A stretch of 41,455 bases of DNA from Oscillospiraceae bacterium (GCA_015065695.1 SVPT01000007.1:1-41455), one strand, 5' to 3'; shown: positions 7,373 to 16,390, counted from the stretch's first letter. The notes: generated by a model from the sequence alone, not told the origin. Translations and numbers: made by a program.

Positions 7373-8368
7373 TTACTTCTGCGCGGTCACCGCGTTGTCC
7401 AGTTTTCCCTCTGTGAAGAAGCCACAGATATTCTCCAGCGTTACCCTTGCGATGGCTTCCAGCGCATCGTCGGTCAGGAATGCCTGATGGGAGCTGACTA
7501 TTACGTTGGGCAGCGACAGCAGCAGCGCAAGGGTGCGGTCACGCTCCACGGTGTCGGAGTAGTCATCAAAGAAGTAGTCCGACTCCTCCTCGTAAACGTC
7601 CAGACAGGCACCGCCTATCCTCCGCTCGGTCAGCGCCTTGAGCAGTGCCTTGCTGTCTATCAGCTCGCCGCGTGAGGTATTCACCACGATGGCGGTTTCC
7701 TTCATAAGCTTTATATTTTCCGCACCTATCAGGTGGTGGGTCTCCTTTGTCAGCGGGCAGTGCAGCGAGATGACATCGGAGCGTTTGCACAGCTCCTCGA
7801 TGCTCACATACTCCCAGTCGGCATCGGCTGCCTTATATACATCGTAGGCGCACACCTTCATGCCAAAGCCTCGGCAGATATTGATAAACGCACGACCTAT
7901 CTGACCTGTACCAACCACGCCCACTGTACGTCCGTGCAGGTCAAAGCCCACCAGATTGTTGAGGCTGAAGTTGAAGTCACGGGTGCGGATATACGCCTTG
8001 TGGGTCTTGCGGTTGAGGGTGAGCAGCAATGCCATGGCGTGCTCCGCAACGGCATAGGGGGAGTAGCGCGGCACACGCACCACCGGCAGCCGCCCCTCCG
8101 CGGAGGCTATGTCCACGTTGTTGACACCGGCGCAGCGCATGGCAAGCAGCTTTATATCGTGGGCGCACAGGGCATCAATTACCTCGCTGTTGATGTCGTC
8201 GTTGACGAAGGCGCACACCGCGTCACAGCCGTCGGCAAGCACTATTGTCCTCTCGCTCAGCTTGCTTTCGTAGTAGCGGATTTCCACGCCGTATTCTCCC
8301 GCCAGCCGGTCAAACCACTTGCCGTCATAGGGCTTGGTGTCGAAGAAGGCTATCTTTATCATATACAT
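7373..8368 (-). CDS. ldhA: D-lactate dehydrogenase (D-isomer 2-hydroxyacid dehydrogenase)
   Basis: A 331-residue NAD-dependent enzyme of fermentation that reduces pyruvate to D-lactate. Visible parts: an N-terminal substrate domain; the helix preceding the cofactor domain (YSPYAVAEHAMALLLTLNR); the dinucleotide motif GVVGTGQIGRAF at about 150; the catalytic Arg in VVNTSRGELID; Glu in CLDVYEEE; and His in VSSHQAFLTDDAL. The HQAFLT form and the EESDYFF loop are typical of D-lactate dehydrogenases rather than glycerate or phosphoglycerate enzymes. Two starts are possible, M1 (8368) and M3 (8362); AAGGAG precedes both. It is transcribed divergently from the thioesterase gene with a 54-base gap. 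Confidence 0.9.
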   Translation of the reverse strand: MYMIKIAFFDTKPYDGKWFDRLAGEYGVEIRYYESKLSERTIVLADGCDAVCAFVNDDINSEVIDALCAHDIKLLAMRCAGVNNVDIASAEGRLPVVRVPRYSPYAVAEHAMALLLTLNRKTHKAYIRTRDFNFSLNNLVGFDLHGRTVGVVGTGQIGRAFINICRGFGMKVCAYDVYKAADADWEYVSIEELCKRSDVISLHCPLTKETHHLIGAENIKLMKETAIVVNTSRGELIDSKALLKALTERRIGGACLDVYEEESDYFFDDYSDTVERDRTLALLLSLPNVIVSSHQAFLTDDALEAIARVTLENICGFFTEGKLDNAVTAQK

Positions 8369-8422
8369 CTTTCTCCTTTTTCTTCTGTTTTATCATTATA
8401 TATCATTACGAGGTATACTGCA

Positions 8423-9175
8423 ATGCAATATGAAGATCTTTCCGTACAGCGTCTTTACCCTCTCAACGGCGAGCTTAACGAACATTCCACCTTCAAGCTG
8501 CCCGGCTACCATCAGCTTCTGTGCCTCACCGCAGAGAATGAGATGACCCGCTGCGGCAGGGATATTGCCAACACCATCGCCGCCGACTACGCATGGGCGC
8601 TGACCTCCATGACCGTTGATGTGGTGAAGCCCCTGCGCGACAGCCTGCCTGTCACCGCACGCACATGGCTCAGCGGGATAAAGCTGCCCTACGTCCGCCG
8701 CGAGGTGGAGATGTGCCGCGAGGACGGCACACCCGCAGTCATGGCGAGCCTGTTTTCTGTACCCTTCAGCGTCACCACCAAGGGGATAATCCGCGACTTC
8801 GGCACAGGCGAGATTGACATATACGACCGCCTTGAGCGGGTGCTTGTGCCCGATGCGCAGAAGCATATGCGCCTTGGCAGCGAGGGCTGGGTAAATCACA
8901 GCACCCGCACCGTCATGCCCAGCGACATTGACGCCCTTGGACACATGAACAACTGCCGCTACGGCGCACTGATTTACGACGCGCTTACCGCTGAGGAGCG
9001 TTTGCTCTTCAATGCCCCATTCCGCTATGTCATCGACTTCCGTCATCAGCTTGCACCCGATGCGCAGGTGGTTATTGAGAAGCTGGTCGAGGGTGACACC
9101 ATCACTGTACGCGGCACCGATGCTTCCACAGGCAAGCTGTCCTTTGCGGGACGTGTTTCCCCGCTGGAGGTCTGA
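8423..9175 (+). CDS. Acyl-ACP thioesterase, double hotdog fold
   Basis: A 250-residue protein resembling bacterial FatA/FatB-like acyl-ACP thioesterases, which release free fatty acids from acyl carrier protein. The first hotdog domain (about 1-130) includes LTAENEMTRCGRDIANTIAA and VVKPLRDSLPVTARTWLSGI. The second (about 150-250) has the motif PSDIDALGHMNNCRYGALIYD, equivalent to the conserved D-x-x-G-H-V/M-N-N of this family. The ATG at 8423 has GAGGT 11 bases upstream. The same frame is open far upstream, but only as antisense to ldhA, so the short start is correct. It may supply short-chain fatty acids or adjust membrane lipids. Confidence 0.82.
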   Translation: MQYEDLSVQRLYPLNGELNEHSTFKLPGYHQLLCLTAENEMTRCGRDIANTIAADYAWALTSMTVDVVKPLRDSLPVTARTWLSGIKLPYVRREVEMCREDGTPAVMASLFSVPFSVTTKGIIRDFGTGEIDIYDRLERVLVPDAQKHMRLGSEGWVNHSTRTVMPSDIDALGHMNNCRYGALIYDALTAEERLLFNAPFRYVIDFRHQLAPDAQVVIEKLVEGDTITVRGTDASTGKLSFAGRVSPLEV

Positions 9176-9256
9176 CCGATTTTTTCTAGGAGGCACTGAT
9201 TAAATCCGACGCGATTCAGTCAGTCGCTCCTCACTACACTTGGGGAGGTGAAGCAC

Positions 9257-11581
9257 TTGGACAAGCTGGAAATCCTGAAAAAGCACTTCGGTCACGCGAC
9301 CTTCCGCGATGGACAGGAGGAGATAATCGACAGCATACTGGCAGGTCACGATGTGCTTGCCATCATGCCCACAGGCGCGGGCAAATCCATATGCTATCAG
9401 GTGCCCATGCTGATGCTTGAGGGCATCTCCCTTGTCATATCCCCCCTCATCTCGCTGATGAAGGACCAGGTCATGGCACTGAAGGAGATGGGCATTCCTG
9501 CCGCCTACCTCAACAGCTCACTCACTCCGTCACAGCAGCACCTTATGCTGCAGCGGGCGGCGGCGGGGGCTTACAAGATTATCTACGTTGCGCCCGAGCG
9601 GCTTAACACCCCCGGCTTTCTCTCCTTTGCAAAGAGGGCCAAGCTGGCGGCGGTCGCCGTTGACGAGGCTCACTGCGTTTCCCAGTGGGGACAGGACTTC
9701 CGCCCCAGCTATCTTGAGATAATCGACTTTATTGAGGCACTGCCCACCCGCCCCGTGCTTTCCGCCTTTACCGCCACAGCCACCGACAGAGTGCGGCAGG
9801 ACATCATTTCCATACTCAAGCTGCGCAGTCCGCGGGTGTCGGTAACCGGCTTTGACCGCAAGAATCTGCGCTTTGAGGTGCTGCACCCCCACAGCAAGTT
9901 TGATGCCCTGCTTGATATTCTGGCTGAATGTAAAAACAAGAGCGGCATTGTCTACTGCCTGACCCCAAGAATCGTGGAGGAGGTGTGCGGAAAGCTGCGT
10001 GAGCGTGGCTTTGCCGCCACCATGTACCACGGCAAGATGTCCTCCGCAGAGCGCGACCGCAATCAGGAGGATTTCCTCTACGACCGCAGCCCCATTGTGG
10101 TTGCCACCTGTGCCTTCGGTATGGGCATTGACAAATCCAACGTATCCTTTGTGGTGCATTACAATATGCCGAGGGACGTGGAAAGCTACTATCAGGAGGC
10201 GGGACGCGCCGGACGTGACGGCTCGCCTGCCCGCTGTGTACTGCTCTACAGCCCACAGGATATTATCACAAACCGCAGGATAATGGAATATAGCGACGAG
10301 GACAACGAAAACCTCACCGCCGAGCAGCAGGAAGAGATACGCAAAAGGGCGGTACGGCGGCTTAACCGTATGGTGGATTACTGCACCGGCCTTGGCTGCC
10401 TGAGGGCGTATATTCTGCGCTACTTTGGCGAGCGCCCTGCCGAAAGCTGCGACAACTGCGGCAACTGCTGCTCCCACATCGAAACCATGGACGCCACTGT
10501 GGAGGCGCAGAAGATCATCTCCTGCGTAATCCGCATGGAAAACCTCGGCAGAAACTTCGGCAAGGGAGTGGTGCTGGACGTACTGCGCGGACAGCGCACC
10601 GAGATGGTGGAGCGGTACTCGCTGGACAGCATAAAGACCTTTGGCGCAATGAGCGACACACCCCTTATCAACGCCCGCGCCATACTCAACGCACTGCTGC
10701 AGACCCAATGGCTGGAGCAGACCGATGGCGAATATCCCGTAATATGCTCCACACCTCGCTCGGGCGAGCTTCTGCGCGGCGAGGCCCGCCTTGTAATACG
10801 CAAGCCCTCCACCAAAAAGAAAACCGTCAAGACCGCCGCCGACCACGCCTTTGCAAACAGCCTGCGCAACGGCATCACCGCTGCTGCCGCAATACCGCCT
10901 GAGCCTGTGGACGAGGAGCTTTTCGAGCAGCTTCGTCAGCTCCGCGCAAAGCTTGCCGCCGAAATGAAACGCCCGCCCTACATCATCTTCACCGATGCGG
11001 CACTGCGCAACCTGTGCCGTATGCTGCCTGTTGACACCGAGCAGTTTGGCAAGGTGCCGGGGGTGGGCCTATCAAAAACCGAAAAATACGGCGAGCAGTT
11101 TATGGCAGTAATCAAGGCATATATTGAAAAGAAGCCCGATACCGCCCCTGCGGAGAGCGAAAAGCCGCCTGTGCCCCACATAAAGCAGTCCGAAAAGCTG
11201 CCCTTTTCTCTTTCACCAGAGCAGCTTGCCGCCGTTGCCTACAGCGACACGCCCATATCGGTCAACCTGCTTGCTGAGCTGCTCAACGAGGTCATCAACC
11301 CGCAGCTTATGCAGCGGCTGACCGGCGCGATGCTTAACAAATGGCTGGTTGCCTGCGGCTATCTCGCCGATGACGACTGCGCCGGCTACACCGTCCGCAT
11401 ACCCACCGAGGCGGGGCAGACATTGGGCATCACCTTCGAGCAGCGCATCGGCAGCGGCGACCGCCGATATGTCATCTGCTTCTACGACCTGAATGCCCAG
11501 AAATACATTGCACAGCACGCCGACAAAGCAGCCGCGGGAGTGATTCCCGAGGACGCACCCAACGGCGGCGCGGGCGAATAG
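9257..11581 (+). CDS. recQ: ATP-dependent DNA helicase RecQ
   Basis: A 3'-5' helicase for recombination and replication-fork repair. From the TTG start it has 774 residues. The core shows TGAGKS (39-44), DEAH (136-139) with the aromatic-rich loop CVSQWGQDFRPSY, SAFTATAT, and motif VI YYQEAGRAGRDG. The RecQ zinc site follows at about 375-407 (CLRAYILRYFGE, CDNCGNCC), then a winged-helix RQC region and an HRDC domain (about 552-625). A Pro-rich linker leads to about 130 extra residues of unknown fold, so the protein is longer than the E. coli enzyme (about 610). TTG 9257 is preferred because GGGGAGG (9242-9248) is eight bases away; the GTG at 9248 overlaps that site. Confidence 0.95.
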   Translation: MDKLEILKKHFGHATFRDGQEEIIDSILAGHDVLAIMPTGAGKSICYQVPMLMLEGISLVISPLISLMKDQVMALKEMGIPAAYLNSSLTPSQQHLMLQRAAAGAYKIIYVAPERLNTPGFLSFAKRAKLAAVAVDEAHCVSQWGQDFRPSYLEIIDFIEALPTRPVLSAFTATATDRVRQDIISILKLRSPRVSVTGFDRKNLRFEVLHPHSKFDALLDILAECKNKSGIVYCLTPRIVEEVCGKLRERGFAATMYHGKMSSAERDRNQEDFLYDRSPIVVATCAFGMGIDKSNVSFVVHYNMPRDVESYYQEAGRAGRDGSPARCVLLYSPQDIITNRRIMEYSDEDNENLTAEQQEEIRKRAVRRLNRMVDYCTGLGCLRAYILRYFGERPAESCDNCGNCCSHIETMDATVEAQKIISCVIRMENLGRNFGKGVVLDVLRGQRTEMVERYSLDSIKTFGAMSDTPLINARAILNALLQTQWLEQTDGEYPVICSTPRSGELLRGEARLVIRKPSTKKKTVKTAADHAFANSLRNGITAAAAIPPEPVDEELFEQLRQLRAKLAAEMKRPPYIIFTDAALRNLCRMLPVDTEQFGKVPGVGLSKTEKYGEQFMAVIKAYIEKKPDTAPAESEKPPVPHIKQSEKLPFSLSPEQLAAVAYSDTPISVNLLAELLNEVINPQLMQRLTGAMLNKWLVACGYLADDDCAGYTVRIPTEAGQTLGITFEQRIGSGDRRYVICFYDLNAQKYIAQHADKAAAGVIPEDAPNGGAGE

Positions 11582-11666
11582 CGTCATGTTTGTATGACCG
11601 TGTTTATGTTAACGCAGCCTTACTACACCCATTGGTATTTCGCCGTTTTTTCAGGAAATTCCCACA

Positions 11667-12767
11667 TCATTTCTTACAAACGATTGTAAGATTGGTCTTT
11701 GCATTACTAAAAATGCGGGGGAAATCGCTGCGGTTTTCGCAGTACCAGCGGTAGTGCTGACAGCGTGCCGCCGAGTCCAGACCGAGGGCGGCTGCCCCCA
11801 GCTCCCCCCTTGAACGCTCAAGCAGCTTCTCAAGCTGCCCCTCCAGCGAACGGGCTATTTCCCTTTCCTCGGGCGTATCGGGCAGAATACCGCCGCCGCT
11901 TTCCCAGTCGGCAAGGGAGCAATGCACTGTAACCTTAATATCATAGACCAGCCTGTCATCTTCATCTATGGAGCACACCGTCTGACATTCCGAGCGGTCT
12001 ACCCGATAGAAGAAGCCCTTGCCGTCGTCGTTGGCGGCGGCGATTATCCCGGAAGTCTGCCCCGAGGAAAAGAGGCGGGCAAGCTCGGTTTCCTCGCTGT
12101 TCATCTCCCCCGAAAAGCCCGCCCTGTCGTAGACATTTGCGCCCGCTATGCGCAAGCCCCCTGCGGCATCGCTGCCCGACACCGACTGCTGCTGTGCCGT
12201 GCTTATGCGGTAGACCACAAAGCCCTCCCCCTGCGCGAGGGCAGTGTGCAGCATACTCAGCGTCAGGTTTTCCGACTGGCGTATGGCATCGTCATTTTTC
12301 TCAATCATGGTGGCAATCTGCATCGCAGGGGGGCTGTCGCCTCCCATATTCAGCAGCTCGGCGGCATCACCGTCCGCTGCCGCCACTATGCACTGCCTGC
12401 GCACGTTGGAGCTTGAAAAGAGGTAGCCCAGCAGCGCGCCCATATCGTCTTGCTTTACGCTGTCGCCCAGCACCACGCTGCTGAGGTGAATGAGCGTTGT
12501 GTCGTATTCGCACGCCCTGTCCATCTCCCGCAGCGCGGGGGCAAGGGCGGTGCTTTTTATTTCTGTGGTCTTTGCAGGCTGCTTTGCGTCCTTTGCGACG
12601 TCCGCCGTCTGGAAGGTGAACGAATACCTACCCGGTGCGTCCTCGTCAATGCCAATGCCCAGCACATAGGTGCGGCGGTTGATTTCGGTCATGTCCCAGC
12701 AGCCGCAGAGGGGCAATGTCATTGCCAGTGCAATCAGTACGCACAGTAAGGCTTTCAGCTTTTTCAC
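11667..12767 (-). CDS. gerAC: Spore germination receptor subunit C (GerAC-type lipoprotein)
   Basis: The third gene of a gerA-type operon. The product has 366 residues with a lipoprotein signal MKKLKALLCVLIALAMTLPL and lipobox LCGC. It is followed directly by WDMTEINRRTYVLGIGID, the hallmark GCWD-x-x-EI start of GerAC proteins. The GerAC C-terminal domain covers the last half. The lipoprotein sits on the outer face of the spore inner membrane and with GerAA/GerAB forms the nutrient germinant receptor. Its ATG overlaps the gerAB stop by four bases (ATGA), so translation is coupled. The ligand cannot be read from the sequence. Confidence 0.9.
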   Translation of the reverse strand: MKKLKALLCVLIALAMTLPLCGCWDMTEINRRTYVLGIGIDEDAPGRYSFTFQTADVAKDAKQPAKTTEIKSTALAPALREMDRACEYDTTLIHLSSVVLGDSVKQDDMGALLGYLFSSSNVRRQCIVAAADGDAAELLNMGGDSPPAMQIATMIEKNDDAIRQSENLTLSMLHTALAQGEGFVVYRISTAQQQSVSGSDAAGGLRIAGANVYDRAGFSGEMNSEETELARLFSSGQTSGIIAAANDDGKGFFYRVDRSECQTVCSIDEDDRLVYDIKVTVHCSLADWESGGGILPDTPEEREIARSLEGQLEKLLERSRGELGAAALGLDSAARCQHYRWYCENRSDFPRIFSNAKTNLTIVCKK

Positions 12768-13897
12768 CCTGCTCCCCTCCCCTTTTTACTTTTCTCATTT
12801 CCGTTTTTTTGTTTTTTATGAAAGAGCGAAAGAACAAACACTGCGGGAATCAGCCCGAGCAGCGTACCATACAGCCCAACGGTGCATATACGGTCGAGCA
12901 GAGCTTTGTCCATGAGCAGTGATGCCACCACTGCCACAGCACACAGCACCGGTGCTGTGCGGCGTCGAATCTCACGACCGAAGAAGCTGCTGATGCTTAT
13001 CGACGCACAGTACAGCAATACTGCCGTCTGCACGATGATGAACAGCACCCGCAGCAGTATCAGCAGAATGTCAAAGCGCTCGGTTAGGTTGACACCGCCG
13101 ATGTTTATCATGCGGGCGGTTTCGATGAATGGGTAGTCACTGGACTGCACCCCGCCGAGGGTCAGTATGCCCACCGCGCCCACAAACAGCACAGCGGATA
13201 CTATGGCAGATGCTCCAACGGCAAGGGGCACTGTGCGGCTGCCCTTGCCCCGCCCATGACCGACAAAGAATATCACACATTCCACCCCCGCAAAGGTGTA
13301 CAGCGCAGGGGTAAGCTGAGGTGCAATATCCCCCATCCGCGGCTGTGCAAGAACAAGCAATTCTGCGGTGTCTATGCGCACGAGGAATGCCGTCAGCATC
13401 ACCGCCGCGGGAATTATCGACATCAGCATGAGCAGCTCTGCGGTGCGCGCCATGCTGCGCAGTCCGTCATACATCAGCACCAGTGCTGTGACCACCGCCG
13501 CTGCCGCAAGCACCAATGATGGCGTCTTAGGCAGCAGAAACCGCCCTGTCATGCCGGTATACAGGCTGAGGGTCTGTGCGGCTCTCGCAGTGAGGAAAAT
13601 ACCCAGAAGCAGCAATATGCACCTCGCCGGTACAGAGGTGAACAGCTCTCCCAGCAGTTCGGACACTGCTCTGCAGCCTGTCCTGCGGAATGAGTACACA
13701 ACTGCCGCTGTCAGCAGTGCTGCAGCCACAGCCGCTATCGCAAGAGCGGGCAGCCACCCTGTGTCGGGCTTACTGCCCACCCTGCCTGCCCACAGCAGCA
13801 GCCCGCCGCCCACCGAGAATATCCCCAGCGCAAAAAGCTGCGGCACTGACAGCCCCTCTTGGGGGTGTTTTTTTGTTTTTACGGCTTTTTTATCCAT
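12764..13897 (-). CDS. gerAB: Spore germination receptor subunit B (GerAB-type transporter fold)
   Basis: A 377-residue membrane protein of the APC-superfamily-like GerAB group, the germinant-binding subunit, with about ten membrane segments (for example LFALGIFSVGGGLLLWAGRV, IIPAAVMLTAFLV, LYTFAGVECVIFFVGHGRG). The start MDKKAVKTKK at 13897 is preferred: it overlaps the gerAA stop by eight bases (ATGGATAA) and has GGGGA upstream. A longer frame would add 19 residues lying within gerAA. Typical GerAB proteins have about 365 residues. The last residues (LFHKKQKNGNEKSKKGRGAG) are basic and likely cytoplasmic. Confidence 0.9.
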   Translation of the reverse strand: MDKKAVKTKKHPQEGLSVPQLFALGIFSVGGGLLLWAGRVGSKPDTGWLPALAIAAVAAALLTAAVVYSFRRTGCRAVSELLGELFTSVPARCILLLLGIFLTARAAQTLSLYTGMTGRFLLPKTPSLVLAAAAVVTALVLMYDGLRSMARTAELLMLMSIIPAAVMLTAFLVRIDTAELLVLAQPRMGDIAPQLTPALYTFAGVECVIFFVGHGRGKGSRTVPLAVGASAIVSAVLFVGAVGILTLGGVQSSDYPFIETARMINIGGVNLTERFDILLILLRVLFIIVQTAVLLYCASISISSFFGREIRRRTAPVLCAVAVVASLLMDKALLDRICTVGLYGTLLGLIPAVFVLSLFHKKQKNGNEKSKKGRGAG

Positions 13898-15434
13898 TCT
13901 GTTTCCCCATTCGTATACTGTCCATCGGGTCAAGGTAACGTGGGCGGCGGGCACGATATTTCATCGGCAGCTCCAGCAGACCGTTCCACAGCCCTCTGCG
14001 CCACAGCGGCGAGAAGGGCGCGGTGAAATCCACACCGAAGGAGCGGGTGCGCACCATCATTGCCGTCCAGATGATGATGCCCGCCGTCAGCCCGAGCAGA
14101 CCAAGCACCGCGGAAAGCAATATCAGCATATACTTGATCAGCCGCATGGAAGAGGCGAATGCGTAGGAGGGTATGGTCAGGTTGGCAAGGGTGGAAAGGC
14201 TGATTATGATTATCAGCAGCGGGCTGACAAGTCCTGCGTTGATGGCTGCGTCACCGATAATCAAGCCGCCCACAATGGACAGTGACGTGCCGATGCTCCT
14301 GGGCATTCTGATGCCCGCCTCCCGCAGCAGCTCCAGCGAAAACTCCATTATCAGCACCTCAAAAACGGCGGTAAATGGCACGTTTGCCCTGTTGGAGGCG
14401 GAGATGAGCAGCAGGTCGGTGGGCAGCAGCCCCGGGTGGTAGGAGATTATCGCCACATACGCCGCCGGTGCCACTGCCGCCAATGCCAGTGCTGCCCACC
14501 GCAGCACCTTGATGAATGCCGCATAGCTCCACCGCTGATAGTCGTCCTCGTTTACACGCATGAGCCGCGACAGGGTGGTGGGCAGCAGCAGCACATGGGG
14601 ACTGCCGTTGACGATAATCGCAATGCGCCCGCTGCACAGCTCTGATGCGACGGTGTCGGGGCGCTCGCTGCCGTCGGTCTGGGGGAAGATGTTGCCCGGC
14701 GTTTCTTCCAGAAGCTGCGCCAGCTCGCCCGAATCGTTGATGATGTCTATACTGATGGCGTCAATGCGCTCCTTTACAGCCCTGTACAACTCCGGATTGG
14801 TAAGCCCTCGGATATAGCACAGTGCCACACTGGTATGGGAGCGGCTGCCCACCTTCAGATGCTCGATGACCATGTTGGGGTCGGAGATGCGCCGCCGCAG
14901 CAGACCGGTATTGGTGCGCAGGTTTTCGGTGAATGCCTCGTGGGGTCCCTGCACCGAGCCCTCGTTGGGGCTTTCGCTCACCGAGCGGGACTGGATTTTT
15001 CTGTAGCCGAAGGTGTAGCCGTAATCCAGCCCCTCGATAATGAGCATCACATCGCCTGTCAGCGCACTGATGTATGCCGCAGACAGGCTTTTCTGCACAG
15101 AAAACTCGGTTGAGCCAAACTGCTGCAGCAGGTCATCGCCCTCGGAAAACTTGTTCAGCCCCGACTGCTCCGCAAGCCGCCGCGAAGCAAGCACCACGCT
15201 GCGCTCCACAGTCGCCTTGTCCACCATGCCGTCCACCATGACTATCCCGCACCGCCTGCCGTCCGAAAGGGTGTACATACGCATGAGAATGTCCGCGCTC
15301 TTGCCCTTCAGAGTCTTGCAATACTCCCAGCTTCTGTCAAAACCGCCCTCTGCTTCGGTAAAGAATGGCTGGTCGTATTCCGGCGATATGTCCATTACGG
15401 CTTTGTATTCCTGCCTGTTTACCATTGCCGCCAC
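13890..15434 (-). CDS. gerAA: Spore germination receptor subunit A (GerAA-type)
   Basis: A 514-residue GerA family protein. It has a soluble N-terminal half (about 1-270) and a membrane half with about five segments. Family motifs include VLIIEGLDYGYTFGYRKIQS-like sequence near 130-150, SPNEGSVQGPHEAFTENLRTN near 155, LVNPE-like RGLTNPELYRAV, and membrane motifs RANVPFTAVFEVLIMEFSLE and SIVGGLIIGDAAINAGLVSP. GerAA subunits are thought to oligomerise and carry cations during germination. It is the first gene of the minus-strand operon gerAA-gerAB-gerAC. The start is uncertain between GTG 15434 and ATG 15425, both behind AAAGGA. No clear sigma-G promoter could be fixed upstream. Confidence 0.92.
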   Translation of the reverse strand: MAAMVNRQEYKAVMDISPEYDQPFFTEAEGGFDRSWEYCKTLKGKSADILMRMYTLSDGRRCGIVMVDGMVDKATVERSVVLASRRLAEQSGLNKFSEGDDLLQQFGSTEFSVQKSLSAAYISALTGDVMLIIEGLDYGYTFGYRKIQSRSVSESPNEGSVQGPHEAFTENLRTNTGLLRRRISDPNMVIEHLKVGSRSHTSVALCYIRGLTNPELYRAVKERIDAISIDIINDSGELAQLLEETPGNIFPQTDGSERPDTVASELCSGRIAIIVNGSPHVLLLPTTLSRLMRVNEDDYQRWSYAAFIKVLRWAALALAAVAPAAYVAIISYHPGLLPTDLLLISASNRANVPFTAVFEVLIMEFSLELLREAGIRMPRSIGTSLSIVGGLIIGDAAINAGLVSPLLIIIISLSTLANLTIPSYAFASSMRLIKYMLILLSAVLGLLGLTAGIIIWTAMMVRTRSFGVDFTAPFSPLWRRGLWNGLLELPMKYRARRPRYLDPMDSIRMGKQNG

Positions 15435-15703
15435 CGTCCTTTGCTGTGTATATCGGCAGTATTTGCCCTTTATGCCGTTTTATACCAACGGCAGCCAATA
15501 CAGGCACATAACACGCTGCCGTTACTGCGGAAAACATGGCTGTTTTGTTGCTATTTGCGCAACAAGCTGAAATATTTGACATTCCGCTCTGTTATGTTCA
15601 ACAATTTTCTTCGTATTTGTTGCATTTCTTTTTTAGATATGTTATAGTAATATTGCTTATATTTTCCCTTGGGGAAGATAAAAATCTATTGGGAGGTAAT
15701 AAA
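15435..15703. promoter_or_regulatory. Divergent intergenic region: 9-bp inverted repeat and promoter of the repeat protein
   Basis: Between gerAA and the repeat-protein gene. AACGGCAGC (15487-15495) and GCTGCCGTT (15515-15523) are a perfect inverted repeat with 19 bases between, upstream of gerAA; it may be an operator. For the plus-strand gene, TTGCAT (15620-15625), 17 bases and TATAGT (15643-15648) form a plausible sigma-A promoter, placing the start near 15655. Confidence 0.55.
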
Positions 15704-16390
15704 ATGTCTGAAGAAATGAAGACCTTCGATGAGGTCGTAGAAGCCGCAGAGACCGCTGAGGAAGCTGTCGCAGAGGTTGCAGAGGCTGTAGAGGAAGTCG
15801 TTGCTGAGGAAGCTCCTGCTGAGGAAGCTCCTGTTGAGGAAGTTCCTGCTGAGGAAGCCCCCGCTGAGGAAGCTCCTGTTGAGGAAGCTCCTGTTGAGGA
15901 AGCCCCCGCTGAGGAAGCTCCTGTTGAGGAAGCTCCTGTTGAGGAAGCTCCTGTTGAGGAAGCTCCTGCTGAGGAAGCTCCTGTTGAGGAAGCTCCTGTT
16001 GAGGAAGCTCCTGTTGAGGAAGCCCCTGTTGAGGAAGCCCCCGCTGAGGAAGCTCCCGTTGAGGAAGCTCCTGCTGAGGAAGCTCCTGCTGAGGAAGCTC
16101 CTGTTGAGGAAGCTCCTGTTGAGGAAGCTCCTGCTGAGGAAGCTCCTGCTGAGGAAGCTCCCGCTGAGGAAGCAGCTCCTGCCGAGGAAACTGCTCCTGC
16201 CGAGGAAGTCGCACCCGCTCCTGTTGCCGCTGCTCCCGCTGCAGCAAAGAAGGGCTGGATTGGCTGGCTCATCTTCGTTGCTCTGATTGCCGCAGCAGTT
16301 GCCGCGTACTTCTTTGTTCCGGCTTTCAAGGAGATTATGGATTCCCTCTTCGCTTACATGACCACTGCTCCCGAGACACCCGCTCAGTAA
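15704..16390 (+). CDS. Acidic Glu-Glu-Ala-Pro-Val/Ala repeat protein with C-terminal membrane anchor
   Basis: A 228-residue protein of unknown function. Residues 1-34 are acidic and helical (TFDEVVEAAETAEEAVAEVA). Residues 35-154 are 24 pentapeptides EEAPV or EEAPA (one EEVPA), followed by an Ala/Pro/Glu-rich linker. Two lysines (182-183) precede a single membrane segment (about 185-207, GWLIFVALIAAAVAAYFFVP), with about 20 residues after it. By the positive-inside rule the acidic repeat arm would be cytoplasmic and the short tail outside. There is no signal peptide. Start ATG 15704 has GGGAGG at 15691-15696. It is a single-gene unit with its own promoter and terminator. The regular Pro spacing suggests an extended, charged spacer or brush. 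I recognise no family beyond low complexity. Confidence 0.85.
   Translation: MSEEMKTFDEVVEAAETAEEAVAEVAEAVEEVVAEEAPAEEAPVEEVPAEEAPAEEAPVEEAPVEEAPAEEAPVEEAPVEEAPVEEAPAEEAPVEEAPVEEAPVEEAPVEEAPAEEAPVEEAPAEEAPAEEAPVEEAPVEEAPAEEAPAEEAPAEEAAPAEETAPAEEVAPAPVAAAPAAAKKGWIGWLIFVALIAAAVAAYFFVPAFKEIMDSLFAYMTTAPETPAQ
15806..16165 (+). repeat. Tandem array of 24 x 15-bp coding repeats
   Basis: Twenty-four units of the form GAGGAAGCTCCTGTT or GAGGAAGCTCCTGCT stand head to tail without interruption. They differ mainly at the fifth codon (GTT or GCT) and in silent C/T changes. The unit length is a multiple of three, so gain or loss of units changes protein length without breaking the frame. Confidence 0.95.

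Noticed and set aside
7733-8422. Possible 230-residue N-terminal extension of the acyl-ACP thioesterase
   Set aside because: This part is antisense to ldhA; the protein is complete and normal in length from ATG 8423.
9188-9241. AGGAGG at 9189-9194 with no start codon, and a partial hairpin with CTCCT downstream, before recQ
   Set aside because: No frame starts there and the pairing is interrupted. It is probably just recQ leader; not enough to call a regulatory element.
15598-16329. Long open frames on the minus strand and in the other plus frames across the repeat block (Gly-Ala-Ser-Ser, Gln-Glu-Leu-Pro and Leu-Arg-Lys-Leu repeats)
   Set aside because: They arise only because the 15-base repeat contains no stop in most frames. 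The frame at 15704 alone has a ribosome binding site, a promoter and a sensible anchor.
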